Below are positions 33,749 through 42,134 of a DNA stretch of 64,000 nucleotides, piece by piece (the first letter of the stretch is position 1; every line of letters starts with the position of its first letter). The notes beneath the pieces are model-generated. The model saw only the letters and a list, made by a program, of their open reading frames with translations. It did no database searches and had not been told where the DNA came from. The stretch is from Streptomyces sp. NBC_00083 (GTDB lineage: Bacteria > Actinomycetota > Actinomycetes > Streptomycetales > Streptomycetaceae). The stretch covers positions 682,001 through 746,000 of the forward strand of contig NZ_JAPELY010000001.1 of the NCBI RefSeq assembly GCF_026343295.1. Direction: 5' to 3'. The translations under genes were made by a program, and so were the position numbers.

Positions 33749-34117
33749 CGCTGGCTCCCGCAGTGCATTCGAGTCGTGCAGAGGTAGTACGGAGGTGGCC
33801 GGGGTCTTCGGCCGGGATGGACGCCGGCCCAGGAGGCCGGATCCACGCTGGAAAGTGTGCCGATCATAGAGGTTGGCGCACGGCGCGATCCAGCTTCACC
33901 GTCGTGATCAAGAGCACCCGGAGTTCCGTGTCGATCGCTGACCGATCGTTTCTGCGCGGGTGTGGCCGGGCTCGGGCCCTCGGTGATCGGTCGTGACTTT
34001 GCGTAAGTCATCGGGGTGTCGCCGTCCTCACCCTTCTGGGGCATCGAAACAGGGCATATCCATATAAACCTGCACAAAGTGGGTGGGACGTTCCGCATCC
34101 CGCTCCCGGAGGTTGCC
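33749..34117. other. 369-bp divergent promoter region with palindrome
   Basis: No gene is seen between the divergent c-di-GMP and protease genes. TGACTTTGCGTAAGTCA at 33994-34010 is a dyad with perfect 6-bp arms. The stretch from about 33985 to 34080 is unusually AT-rich (CATATCCATATAAACC), as expected for promoters. I saw no convincing BldD box. Confidence 0.5.
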
Positions 34118-35359
34118 GTGCAGGGTCCGCTGACACCCGGGGGAGTGGAGCGTGTCCGGCTGCGGAGCGCGGCCGCGGCCCTCACCTCGTTCGCGGCGCT
34201 CGCCGCCATCTCGCTGGTGTCGGGACCCGCGGTCGCGGCCAACTCCGAGGTGCCCTGCGCCCTGCCGAGGACCGACGCCCACCACTCGCTCGGCGTCGAC
34301 ACCTGGAACTCCGCCTATCCGCGCCCGGTCCGCGCCCTCAAGGCGGTGATGGTCTTCCTGTCCTTCCCGGACTCCCGGCCCGCCACCACCCCCCAGGACC
34401 TGGCCGCCGACTACTTCCCCGCGACCAGCCGCTTCTTCGAGCAGGCCTCGTACGGCAAGTTCCGGCTCGACGCCGAACCGCAGCGGGCCTGGGTGCGCAT
34501 GCCGGCCGCGTCGACCTCGTACCGCATAGAGCGTGACTGGGACCCGCGCCAGCGCACCCGCTACCTCATGGACGCCATCCACGCGGCCGACCCCACCACC
34601 GACTTCTCGCGGTACGACATCGTCTATCTCGTCGCCGATCCGGACGCGCCCGGCGTCGACTCGGACGCCACCAAGGTGGTCAACTTCGACCGGCCGGTGC
34701 GCGCCGACGGGCGGGACATCAACCGCGCCGTGACGGTCTTCGAGCACCACCCGCCGGACCGCAACGTGCTGGCCCACGAGACCGGGCACGTCTTCGACCT
34801 GCCGGACCTCTACCACCGGCCGCAGGACGGCAAGAGCGGCGACTGGGACACGTACGTCGGCGACTGGGATGTGATGGGCAGTCAGTTCGGCACGGCGCCC
34901 GACCTGTTCGCCTGGCAGAAGTGGAAGCTCGGCTGGATCGACCGGCGCGAGGTCGGCTGCGTGACGGGGGACGGCACGACCAGGATCACCCTGGAGCCGC
35001 TGTCCGCGTCCCCCGCGAAGGCGGGCGCCGCCGGCAAGCGGCTCGCGGTGGTCCGCACCGGCGAGGACCGCGCCATCGCCATCGAGGTCCGCGAACCGGC
35101 GGGCCTCGACCGGGCGAGCTGCGCCTCCGGACTCCTGGTCTACCGGGTCCGCAGCGGCTCCGGGTCCGGCGGCGGACCGGTCGAGGTGCTCGACGCGCAT
35201 CCGGACACGGAGGGGTGCTGGGAGAAGTCGGTCTACCCGGCACTCGCCGACGCGCCGATCGGCGTGGGCGAGACGTTCACCGTGCCCGACGAGGGCATCA
35301 GGATCGAGGCGGAGGGCCGGACGAAGTCGGGCGCGTGGACGGTCAAGATCTCCCACTGA
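34118..35359 (+). CDS. Secreted M6-like zinc metalloprotease
   Basis: This 413-residue exported protein has a signal peptide near residues 15-41 and a single peptidase domain. The zinc site LAHETGHVFDLPDLYH gives HExxH plus the downstream Asp/His context of the immune-inhibitor-A (M6) and related clan. VMGSQFGTAPDLFAWQKWKLGWI is the conserved Met-turn region with the tryptophan-rich follow-on. It should degrade proteins outside the cell. GTG 34118 has GGAGG at 34108; the open frame continues to GTG 34016, but that part is promoter-like. It is divergent from the c-di-GMP gene. Confidence 0.82.
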   Translation: MQGPLTPGGVERVRLRSAAAALTSFAALAAISLVSGPAVAANSEVPCALPRTDAHHSLGVDTWNSAYPRPVRALKAVMVFLSFPDSRPATTPQDLAADYFPATSRFFEQASYGKFRLDAEPQRAWVRMPAASTSYRIERDWDPRQRTRYLMDAIHAADPTTDFSRYDIVYLVADPDAPGVDSDATKVVNFDRPVRADGRDINRAVTVFEHHPPDRNVLAHETGHVFDLPDLYHRPQDGKSGDWDTYVGDWDVMGSQFGTAPDLFAWQKWKLGWIDRREVGCVTGDGTTRITLEPLSASPAKAGAAGKRLAVVRTGEDRAIAIEVREPAGLDRASCASGLLVYRVRSGSGSGGGPVEVLDAHPDTEGCWEKSVYPALADAPIGVGETFTVPDEGIRIEAEGRTKSGAWTVKISH

Positions 35360-35509
35360 CCGGGACGAGCCGCGACGGGGCGGGTCGTGTGTGCGGGGGG
35401 CTCGCAGGGAGGGCGGCGTCGCGCGGCTGGCGTCGGGTCGCCCCGGTCGGGGCTCACGCCGGCCCGTCGGTCCCGCGTTCGCGGTTTCTCCGCCCCGGGC
35501 AGGGCAGCA

Positions 35510-35541
35510 AAGAAGCCCCCCGCTTGCGCGAGGGGCTTCTT
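35510..35541. terminator. Terminator of tRNA-Lys copy 3
   Basis: An AAGAAGCCCC / GGGGCTTCTT stem eight bases beyond the tRNA 3' end. It is nearly base-identical to the one at 22573, which argues that tRNA and terminator were duplicated together. Confidence 0.85.
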
Positions 35542-35548
35542 CCGTCTG

Positions 35549-35622
35549 TGCGCCGCCAGGGACTCGAACCCCGGACCCGCTGATTAAGAGTCAGCTGCTC
35601 TAACCAACTGAGCTAGCGGCGC
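35549..35622 (-). tRNA. tRNA-Lys(CTT), copy 3
   Basis: This 74-base sequence is identical to copies 1 and 2. Its 5' end lies inside the last codons of the upstream reading frame (35613-36347), and its TAATGT -10-like element is also within that frame. Confidence 0.95.
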
Positions 35623-36347
35623 CTGCTGACGTCGTAGACATTAGCATCCTGATCGGCGCGAGGAAAAATCGAAATCCGGGGAGCGTCCGAGGGCCCGCTC
35701 GCCGTCTCGTTCCGGGCGGCCCGGACGCAGGCCCACAGCAGGACATCGGGTCCGGGCAGCCACGGGCGGCGGGTGTCGGGGGCGACCAGCCAGCGGGCCG
35801 CACCCGAGTTCTCCCGCCCCGGGGTCACCAGCGCCGGAACGGTGACGGCGTCACCGGCGCCGTGGCACAGCAGCGGCGGCACCGGAGCTTCGGGGCGGTG
35901 CCACTCCTCCCACTCCAGGAGTGAGGGCAGGCGCTGCGCGGTGCCGGGGGCGGCGAACAGGAGCATGCGCCCGCGGTGGATCGCCACCGGGCCCGAGCCG
36001 GGGCCTTCGGCCCATAACCGGTCGAGCATGCGGCGCCCGAACATCGAGGGCACGTTGACCACGTCGAAGACCGAGCCGCAGGGCAGCACCCCGGGCGCGG
36101 TGGGCCGGGCCTCCCACAGCGCGAGGGTGCTGCGCGGGTGGCCGGACGCGGACGACAGCCAGGCCGCGCCCGCCGCGGTCACGTCGCCGGCCTGATGGCC
36201 TCCCTCGTCCCGCAGGACGGAGAAGATGTCCAGGGCCTCGTCCGTCCCGGCCTGCCCGCTGCGCTCGCCCACCGCCGTGAGGGCGCCACCACCCGTCTCC
36301 GTCCGCCGCACGCCACCGATCCCGCCGTTGCCATCGCCGCTGCTCAT
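35613..36347 (-). CDS. Conserved-looking hypothetical, possibly primase/polymerase-like
   Basis: This 244-residue soluble protein has GDVTAAGAAWLSSASGHPRSTLALWEARPTAPGVLPCGSVFDVV and PVAIHRGRMLLFAAPGTAQRLPSLLEWEEW. It resembles Streptomyces proteins that databases sometimes label bifunctional DNA primase/polymerase-like, but I see no catalytic metal site, so no function is assigned. ATG 36347 is the start. Its last ten bases overlap the tRNA-Lys gene, which is unusual, and the tRNA promoter would lie inside the gene. Codon use looks normal for the region. Confidence 0.65.
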   Translation of the reverse strand: MSSGDGNGGIGGVRRTETGGGALTAVGERSGQAGTDEALDIFSVLRDEGGHQAGDVTAAGAAWLSSASGHPRSTLALWEARPTAPGVLPCGSVFDVVNVPSMFGRRMLDRLWAEGPGSGPVAIHRGRMLLFAAPGTAQRLPSLLEWEEWHRPEAPVPPLLCHGAGDAVTVPALVTPGRENSGAARWLVAPDTRRPWLPGPDVLLWACVRAARNETASGPSDAPRISIFPRADQDANVYDVSRRR

Positions 36348-36502
36348 GCTCTACGTCTACCGGCCGGGCGGACCCCGCCCGTGCGGCTTGGCGGAAACCG
36401 GGACAGGGCGGGGCGGTAGGGCGTATCTTGCGCCCCGGCATATGCCCCGGGCGCGCTCGCCCGCGGGGACCGGGGCGTGTCAGCCGTGGGAGCCGGAGCG
36501 TG

Positions 36503-36850
36503 TCAGGGGACGTCGGCGTTGCGCAGCAGGTCGCGGCCGAACTCGATCATCTTCTTCGCGTAGTCCTCGGTCCACTGCGCCCGCTGCGCCACATCGGCGG
36601 GGGTCAGCCGGTCGAAGCGGCGCGGATCGGCGAGCTGGGCCGCCGCGATCGCCTGGAACTCGACGGCGCGGTCGGCCGCGGCCCGGAAGGCCAGGGCCAG
36701 CTCGGTCGAACGGCTCAGGAGCGCCCGGGGATCCTCCATGGACTCCAGGTCGAAGAAGTGCTCCGGGTCGGCGGTGGCCTCGGACGGCTCGAAGAGCAAC
36801 GGCGCCGGCCTCAGCCGCTGCCGCTCCTCGTTCCGCTCGTGCTCCGGCAT
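36503..36850 (-). CDS. Small conserved-looking hypothetical protein
   Basis: This 115-residue acidic, helical, soluble protein has no signal or membrane segment. It ends DLLRNADVP. It reads RSTELALAFRAAADRAVEFQAIAAAQLADPRRFDRLTPADVAQRAQWTEDYAKKMIEFGRDLL, a helical repeat-like domain I do not recognise. ATG 36850 was chosen; GTG 36877 in frame adds nine residues. It lies 113 bp downstream of the helicase stop on the same strand and may be the last gene of the nuclease-helicase unit. Confidence 0.65.
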   Translation of the reverse strand: MPEHERNEERQRLRPAPLLFEPSEATADPEHFFDLESMEDPRALLSRSTELALAFRAAADRAVEFQAIAAAQLADPRRFDRLTPADVAQRAQWTEDYAKKMIEFGRDLLRNADVP

Positions 36851-36963
36851 CTCTGTCCTCCCAGGGCAGGTCGACACTCAGGCTCCGGGCGCCCCGGGCC
36901 ACCGTCCATTCTCCCGCCTCCGCGCAAGAGGGCCCTGCGGGGGAACGCCGGGGGCGCCCCCGG

Positions 36964-38295
36964 TCACGGCCGCCAGGTGACCCGGTGTTCCGAGAGGTGG
37001 GACAGGACCGCGTGGTTCGCCTCCCAGCCGTCCGGGAACTTCACCGTCACGCCGAGCTGGACCGGCTCCGTCGAGGGGTGGTCGTCCAGGAGGTCGCTCA
37101 CGCCCGCGCGGCACACCACGATGCAGGCGTGCCGGTGGCGCGAGGCCAGGACGCACAGGCGGCCCGTCTCCAGGTGGAACGCCGTCGCGTCCGGGCGGCC
37201 CGACAGGGGGTGCAGCACGACCGTCACGTCGAACTCCCTGCCCTGGAGCCGGTTGGCCGTGTCGACCGCGACCCCGCTCACGCCGAGCTCCGCGAGCGCG
37301 GCACGGACCGAGGCGGCCTGGTCGCGGTGGGCGGTGCCGACCGCGATCCGGTCCGCGGTCAGCGGCACCGGGTCCGGCGAGCGCTCGCTGGTCGCCGCGC
37401 CGCCCCGGTCGAGGAGGCGGCGTACGACGAGTGCGACGGCGTGCACCGCCTCCGGGTCGGTGCGCGGGGTGTGCCGGGCCGGCAGTTCCAGGAGGGCCCA
37501 GCCCGACACGGCGGCCTCGTCGACCGCGCGGTCCGCCGCCGAGCCGTCGGACGCGACACCGAACGCGAGCCGCCGGTCGCCGTGGCCGGTGCCGCTGCGG
37601 AACGGCGTGAACGGATAGAACGCGTCCGACACCAGCGGCGCCGCCGATGCCGGGAGCCGCCACGAGACGGGCAGCCGGTGCTGCGGCAGCTCGGGGTTGT
37701 GCGCGAGGAGCGTCGAGACCGCGCTGGCCGACGGGTCGTAGGACAGGCCCGCCCACTGCTCGGCGTCGGCGATCGCGAACGGGTCGAGCTGGCCCGGATC
37801 GCCCACGAACAGCGCCCGCTCGAAGAGCCCGGCCACCGCGAGGAGCGCGTCCGAGCGCATCTGGTACGCCTCGTCCACGATCGCGTGGCCCCACGGCTCG
37901 ACGTCCTTCACGTGCGCCCACTTCGCGGACGTCGAGATCACCACGTCGAGCCCCGCGAGGTCGCCAGCCTTCGACGACTTCCGTACGTTCTCCAGGTCGT
38001 CGAGGGCCTTGTCGTACGGGTCGCTCTCGCTGCTGTGCAGCCGGCCGACCGGCAGCTCGGGGGCCTTCTCGGCGAGGCGCACCACGAGGTCGTCGACCTG
38101 GGAGTTGGTCTGCGCGACCACCATCAACGGGCGCCCCGCGGCGGCCAGTTCGAGCGCGGCGCGCACCACGAGCGTCGACTTTCCGGCGCCGGGCGGCGAA
38201 TCGACGACGATGCCGCGGGCCGAGCCGTGCAGCGTGTCCGCGAGGATCGCGTCCGTGGCCTCGGCGGCGGCCGTGCCCGGATCGAAGACGGTCAC
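36964..38295 (-). CDS. SF1 (Upf1/Dna2-like) helicase
   Basis: This 443-residue ATP-dependent helicase has Walker A SPPGAGKST (33-41), motif Ia VVAQTNSQVDDL, motif II IVDEAYQM (D141-E142), motif III FVGDPGQLDP, motif V NRLQGREFDVTVV and motif VI LASRHRHACIVV. The set fits SF1B helicases of the Upf1/Dna2/IGHMBP2 kind rather than UvrD. No nuclease domain is fused, but a RecB-type nuclease lies two genes upstream. GTG 38295 overlaps the previous stop (GTGA). It probably unwinds DNA or RNA ends for the partner nuclease. Confidence 0.85.
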   Translation of the reverse strand: MTVFDPGTAAAEATDAILADTLHGSARGIVVDSPPGAGKSTLVVRAALELAAAGRPLMVVAQTNSQVDDLVVRLAEKAPELPVGRLHSSESDPYDKALDDLENVRKSSKAGDLAGLDVVISTSAKWAHVKDVEPWGHAIVDEAYQMRSDALLAVAGLFERALFVGDPGQLDPFAIADAEQWAGLSYDPSASAVSTLLAHNPELPQHRLPVSWRLPASAAPLVSDAFYPFTPFRSGTGHGDRRLAFGVASDGSAADRAVDEAAVSGWALLELPARHTPRTDPEAVHAVALVVRRLLDRGGAATSERSPDPVPLTADRIAVGTAHRDQAASVRAALAELGVSGVAVDTANRLQGREFDVTVVLHPLSGRPDATAFHLETGRLCVLASRHRHACIVVCRAGVSDLLDDHPSTEPVQLGVTVKFPDGWEANHAVLSHLSEHRVTWRP

Positions 38296-39899
38296 AGGAG
38301 GTCCTCGGGGGTGAGCGGGTCGGGCTGTTCGGCAGGGGAGCCGGGGGGACCGCCGTGGGTCCACGGCGTGGCCTCCGGGTCCGGCAGCTTGGGGGCGCCG
38401 CGCTGGTCGTGCTCGAACAGCGTCCAGCACAGCCGGTCGCCCTTCTCGGGCACGGAGCCCGGCGCCGGGTCCTTGCCGCGCCCCATCTTGTCCAGGACAC
38501 GCAGCACCAGGGTGCTCTCGCCGCCGGACGCGTCCGCCGCACTCTCGTACGCCACCAGCTCGGCCTTCTGCGGCTTGCCGTCCAGGGTGCGGTAGACCTT
38601 CGCGCCCTCCGCGAGGTGCGGGGCGTCGTCCGTGCGCAGGGTGAGCAGGGGGCGCGGGCTCGGTCGCTTCGACTCCGACCACGCCGGGGTCACCTCGACC
38701 ACCTCGCCCGCGAACGCCTCGCCCGCGAGCCTGCGGCCCGCCATCACCAGCGGATCGTCGAGCGCCTCGCCCGCCTCCAGCTCGGCCTGGGCGCGCTCGC
38801 GGCGCAGCAGCTTGGTGGCCGCGGTCACCGCGTCGTCACGGCGTGGCTGGGGCGGCTCGCCCGCGGCGATCCGGTCCCGATGACCGGTGAACGACCAGCG
38901 GTCGCTCGTCCAGCGCGCGGCCGCCCGCTCGCCCTCGGGCAGGTCCCGCAGCAGGTCCAGGGCGTGCCACACCGCGGACCAGGTGGGCATGAGCTGGGCC
39001 GAGAGCAGTCGGCGGATCTCCCGCTCCGCCGCGGCCAGTTGACCCAGGTGGTCGTCGGCGGCCAGGCCGTCCTCCGCCCTCTGGAGGGCTTGGCGCGCCC
39101 GGTCGTGGCGCTCCACGGCCGGGGCGAGCAGCCGGTTGTCGAACGCCGGGTCGGTGGCGGGGCCGGCCGGCGGGCACAGGAGCTGGCCGTCGGCGCCCCG
39201 CGCGAGCTCCGCGCGCAGCGCCGCGTCGGCGCCCGACTCGCCGTCGGGCGGGTCGATCCAGGCGAGCAGGGCGCCCAGGTGCTGGTCCTCAAGGCTGGAC
39301 TGGCCGGTCGCCCAGTGCCGGTTCAGAAGGTCGGTGGCGGCGAGCAGCAGCGCGGAGCCGGGGGTGCGGGCGCGCTCGGCGTAGTGCGTGAACCAGCGGC
39401 CCAGCAGCGGGACCCGGGGCGGCGCCGGATGGGGCGCGTCGGGATCCTGCTCGGCCGTCCGGCGGAATCGCATCGAGCGGCCGAGGAGCCGCACGAAGTC
39501 GATGCCGGCCCGGCCGGGGACGATCAACTGCGGCGCGTCGGCGCACAGTTCGACCTCGACCTTGGTCTTCTTTCCCGTCTCCGGATCGGTCTCGGAGCGC
39601 TCGGTGAGCTCGATGACGCCCGCGTACGCGTCGAGGTACGGCAGGACGGCCTCGGCGAGGTCGGCGAGGAAGGCGAAACGCAGGTCGCGGTCGCGGGGCT
39701 GGGGGACCACGAGCAGTGTCGGCGCGTCGCGGTCGGTGCCGACCAGGGCGCCGAGCGGCGCGCCCGCCTCGCCCGCCGTGGTGAGCGGCACGAACACGAG
39801 CGGCCGCTCGGACAGGTGGCGGTGGCGGACGGTGGTCAGCGGCTGGGCGCGGCCGCACTCGACCGCCTCCAGCCGGGCCAGGGTGGAGATCAGCGACAC
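38292..39899 (-). CDS. Unknown protein between Fe-S nuclease and helicase
   Basis: This 535-residue soluble protein matches no family I recognise. An N-terminal part (1-110, LVFVPLTTAGEAG...LLVVPQPRDRDLRFAFLADLAEAVLPYLDAY) looks alpha/beta. The middle is helical (HDRARQALQRAEDGLAADDHLGQLAAAEREIRRLL) and the end is beta-rich (VVEVTPAWSESKRPSPRPLLTLRTDD), like an OB or barrel fold. GTG 39899 overlaps the nuclease by ten bases, and its end overlaps the helicase start. Being coupled on both sides, it is probably a structural linker or DNA-binding subunit of one complex. Confidence 0.75.
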   Translation of the reverse strand: MSLISTLARLEAVECGRAQPLTTVRHRHLSERPLVFVPLTTAGEAGAPLGALVGTDRDAPTLLVVPQPRDRDLRFAFLADLAEAVLPYLDAYAGVIELTERSETDPETGKKTKVEVELCADAPQLIVPGRAGIDFVRLLGRSMRFRRTAEQDPDAPHPAPPRVPLLGRWFTHYAERARTPGSALLLAATDLLNRHWATGQSSLEDQHLGALLAWIDPPDGESGADAALRAELARGADGQLLCPPAGPATDPAFDNRLLAPAVERHDRARQALQRAEDGLAADDHLGQLAAAEREIRRLLSAQLMPTWSAVWHALDLLRDLPEGERAAARWTSDRWSFTGHRDRIAAGEPPQPRRDDAVTAATKLLRRERAQAELEAGEALDDPLVMAGRRLAGEAFAGEVVEVTPAWSESKRPSPRPLLTLRTDDAPHLAEGAKVYRTLDGKPQKAELVAYESAADASGGESTLVLRVLDKMGRGKDPAPGSVPEKGDRLCWTLFEHDQRGAPKLPDPEATPWTHGGPPGSPAEQPDPLTPEDLL

Positions 39900-41278
39900 G
39901 GGGTTCCCTCCGGGGCGGACGCGTCGGGGGAGGCGGGGCCCGGGGCGCGGGACGCGGCGGGGGTGGCCGTGGCCGGGGCTTCGCCGGGGGAGCTGCCCGG
40001 GGTGGTTTCCGTGGTCGTACGCGGGGCGGACACCGCGGGGTGCGTGCTCGCTCCGGTCTCCGCGGGGCGCGTGCCTGCGCCGGTCTCCGTGGGATTGGTC
40101 TTCGCGCCGGTCTCCGCGGGGCGCCTGCTCGTGGCCGCCGCGGTGGCCTCCGCGCGCAGGGCGGCCGCGCGGCGCACCGCCGCCACCGTCGGATCGGCGG
40201 GGTCGCCCGCCTCGCCGCGCGCCGCGGCCAGGACCTCGCCGACGGTCGTCAGGCCGCCCAGCTCACCGCGCAGCGGGCGGCCGAGCGCGGTCACCAGGTC
40301 CTGCTCGCGGGCCCGGCCACGGCAGTGGAAGGCCAGCTCGCACGCGGAGAGGCACTCCGGCGCGTACACCGCGGGCACCGCCTCGACCGCCGAGGTCAGG
40401 GCCGCGCCCGACTGGGCGTCGAGGTCGAAGGTGGTGCCGGGCGGCAGGGCGTCCGCGATGGACTCGACGTGGGTGAGCCGGGTCAGCTGGCGGCGGGTGA
40501 CCGACAGCTGTTTGCGTACGTCGACCACCGACGCGGTCGGCAGGTTGGAGAAGTCCTTGGGGCAGACGAGCAGCACCGAGTGGTCCACCGACGCGCCCTC
40601 GGTCAGCTCGGCGACCCGCTCCAGGGCGAGGACGTACACCGCGGACTGGCGGGCGGCCGCGCCGACCTTCGACGGGTCGGCCGCCGCGTCGATCATGGGG
40701 AAGGACTTGATCTCCACGACCGTCCAGCGGCCGTCGGGGTGCACCACCACCGCGTCCGGCTCCAGGTAGGCGGGGGAGCCGGCCACTTCGAGGGCGAGCA
40801 TCGGGTGGTCGAGCAACGCCCAGGCGCCGGCCGCCGTCGCCTCGCGCAGGGCGAGCGCGGTGCGGGCCGCGCGGCCTTCGGGGCCGGCCGCCGCGAGATC
40901 GGGCGAGGCAGCGGGGCCGGGCGGCTCGGCGCCGCCGCTGCCCATCCGCTCGTACAGCAGGCGGAGCAGCTCGGTGCCGCCGTCGCCCTTGACCTTCGCC
41001 TCGAAGGCGTTGCCCCGCATGAACGCGAACTGGGACTGGCCGAACGCGGCCGACGGTGAGCCGATCGCCTCCGCGAGGGCGCCCTTGTCGACCCCCGCGC
41101 CGTCGAGCAGGGCGCGTCTGCGGCACCCCGGGTTGGCGGCGAGCGCCGCGAGGGCGCGGGCGTCGAGCGGCCTGGCCGGGACCGCCGGGCCGCGTAGCTC
41201 AGCGAGCCTTCGACGGAGCGCCGTCGACGGCTTCTGCGGGGATGCGGGAGGAGGTCCGCTGCCCAGGGATTGGCTCAC
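39890..41278 (-). CDS. RecB-family PD-(D/E)XK nuclease with four-cysteine Fe-S cluster
   Basis: This 462-residue protein has D175 in YLEPDAVV, E189-I-K191 in TVVEIKS and Q211-x3-Y215 in RQSAVY, the full RecB/Cas4 active-site pattern. C52 (NPGCRRR) and C309, C313, C319 (ECLSACELAFHC) lie exactly where Cas4, AddB and Dna2 hold their [4Fe-4S] ligands. RGNAFEAKV is also typical. The C-terminal 100 residues are a low-complexity tail with ETGA-T repeats. GTG 41278 was chosen; 41308 is open. Its first 80 bases overlap the PAP2 gene on the same strand. Confidence 0.85.
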   Translation of the reverse strand: MSQSLGSGPPPASPQKPSTALRRRLAELRGPAVPARPLDARALAALAANPGCRRRALLDGAGVDKGALAEAIGSPSAAFGQSQFAFMRGNAFEAKVKGDGGTELLRLLYERMGSGGAEPPGPAASPDLAAAGPEGRAARTALALREATAAGAWALLDHPMLALEVAGSPAYLEPDAVVVHPDGRWTVVEIKSFPMIDAAADPSKVGAAARQSAVYVLALERVAELTEGASVDHSVLLVCPKDFSNLPTASVVDVRKQLSVTRRQLTRLTHVESIADALPPGTTFDLDAQSGAALTSAVEAVPAVYAPECLSACELAFHCRGRAREQDLVTALGRPLRGELGGLTTVGEVLAAARGEAGDPADPTVAAVRRAAALRAEATAAATSRRPAETGAKTNPTETGAGTRPAETGASTHPAVSAPRTTTETTPGSSPGEAPATATPAASRAPGPASPDASAPEGTPCR

Positions 41279-42134
41279 CCGGGGAAGTCTGGCATCCGGG
41301 ACTGACAATCGGGGCGCGGGTGGTGGAAGGGGCGGGCGCGAATCGGGCGCGCACGCGCTCCGCGAGCCGGAGCAGGGGCTTGGAGACCAGCAGGCCGATC
41401 CCCATCACGGCGACGCCCGCGACCGCGTCGAGGAGGTAGTGGTTGGCGGTGCCCATCACCACGAACGTGATGGTCAGCGGGTACGCGACGGCGGCGATTT
41501 TGGTGATCCGGCTGCCGCCGAACCGCCACAGCATCACCCCGGACCACAGCGCCCACCCGACGTGCAGGCTGGGCATCGCGGCGAACTGGTTGGTCATCCC
41601 GCCCATGCCGCGCGGAGCGCTCGCCTCGCCGCCCCACCAGCCGTACGAGGCGTACTGCGCCATCGTGTCGGTGAAGCCGTGCACCGCGGGGAGCAGCCGG
41701 GGCGGGCACGTCGGCAGGAACGTGAAGCCGATGAGACCGAGCAGGGTGGACGTCATCAGCCAGCTGCGGGCCGCCCGGTACTGCGTCGGGCGTCGGCGGA
41801 ACAGCCAGATCAGCACGGCCGGGGTTATCAGGTAGTGCAGCGAGGCGTAGATGAAGTCGGCGGGTATGCCCAGGGCCGGGGTGTGCGTGAACAGCCGGTT
41901 CAGGGGGTGCTCGGCGTTGAGGTGGAGCGCCTTCTCCAGACGCAGGAGGGACAGGCCGTGCTCGGTGGCCCGTGCCTCGTCGCCGCGTACGATCAGCCGT
42001 CCCAGGGAGTACGCCCCGTACATGATCGCGATCAGGGGGAGTTCGGTCCACCAGCGCGGTCGCGTGGCATGGTGCGGCGGCTGCATCCGGAAGGGTCCCC
42101 CCACTTGGTCATCGGGCTGCCCTCTGGGGGCCAA
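41199..42134 (-). CDS. PAP2-superfamily membrane protein (AUR1-like)
   Basis: This protein of up to 311 residues has six or so helices. The PAP2 motifs are PSLHVGWALW and ANHYLLDAVAG, giving the two catalytic His; TFLPTCPPRLLP lies before them. The architecture fits the inositol-phosphorylceramide-synthase/PAP2 branch, which transfers or hydrolyses lipid phosphates. It starts at TTG 42134, or more likely ATG 42086 (MQPPHHATRP). The roughly 45-residue hydrophilic tail overlaps the nuclease gene by 80 bases in another frame, so the two may share a message. Confidence 0.82.
   Translation of the reverse strand: MAPRGQPDDQVGGPFRMQPPHHATRPRWWTELPLIAIMYGAYSLGRLIVRGDEARATEHGLSLLRLEKALHLNAEHPLNRLFTHTPALGIPADFIYASLHYLITPAVLIWLFRRRPTQYRAARSWLMTSTLLGLIGFTFLPTCPPRLLPAVHGFTDTMAQYASYGWWGGEASAPRGMGGMTNQFAAMPSLHVGWALWSGVMLWRFGGSRITKIAAVAYPLTITFVVMGTANHYLLDAVAGVAVMGIGLLVSKPLLRLAERVRARFAPAPSTTRAPIVSPGCQTSPGEPIPGQRTSSRIPAEAVDGAPSKAR

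Noticed and set aside
33749..34015. BldD box upstream of the c-di-GMP gene
   Set aside because: I looked for AGTGA-TCACC-like dyads because cdgA is a BldD target in S. coelicolor as I recall, but saw only partial matches.
22612..35622. Integrated element bounded by tRNA-Lys copies
   Set aside because: There is no integrase, no shared att-like repeat beyond the tRNA itself, and the content looks like ordinary core genes.
37647..40769. Long open frame on the plus strand opposite the nuclease-helicase operon
   Set aside because: It is the Arg/Gly/Ala-rich shadow of real minus-strand genes in GC-rich DNA, without any motif.
39890..41278. Stand-alone Cas4 of a CRISPR system
   Set aside because: The Fe-S RecB pattern is shared with Dna2 and AddB; the partners are a helicase and an unknown protein, and no Cas1, Cas2 or array is present.
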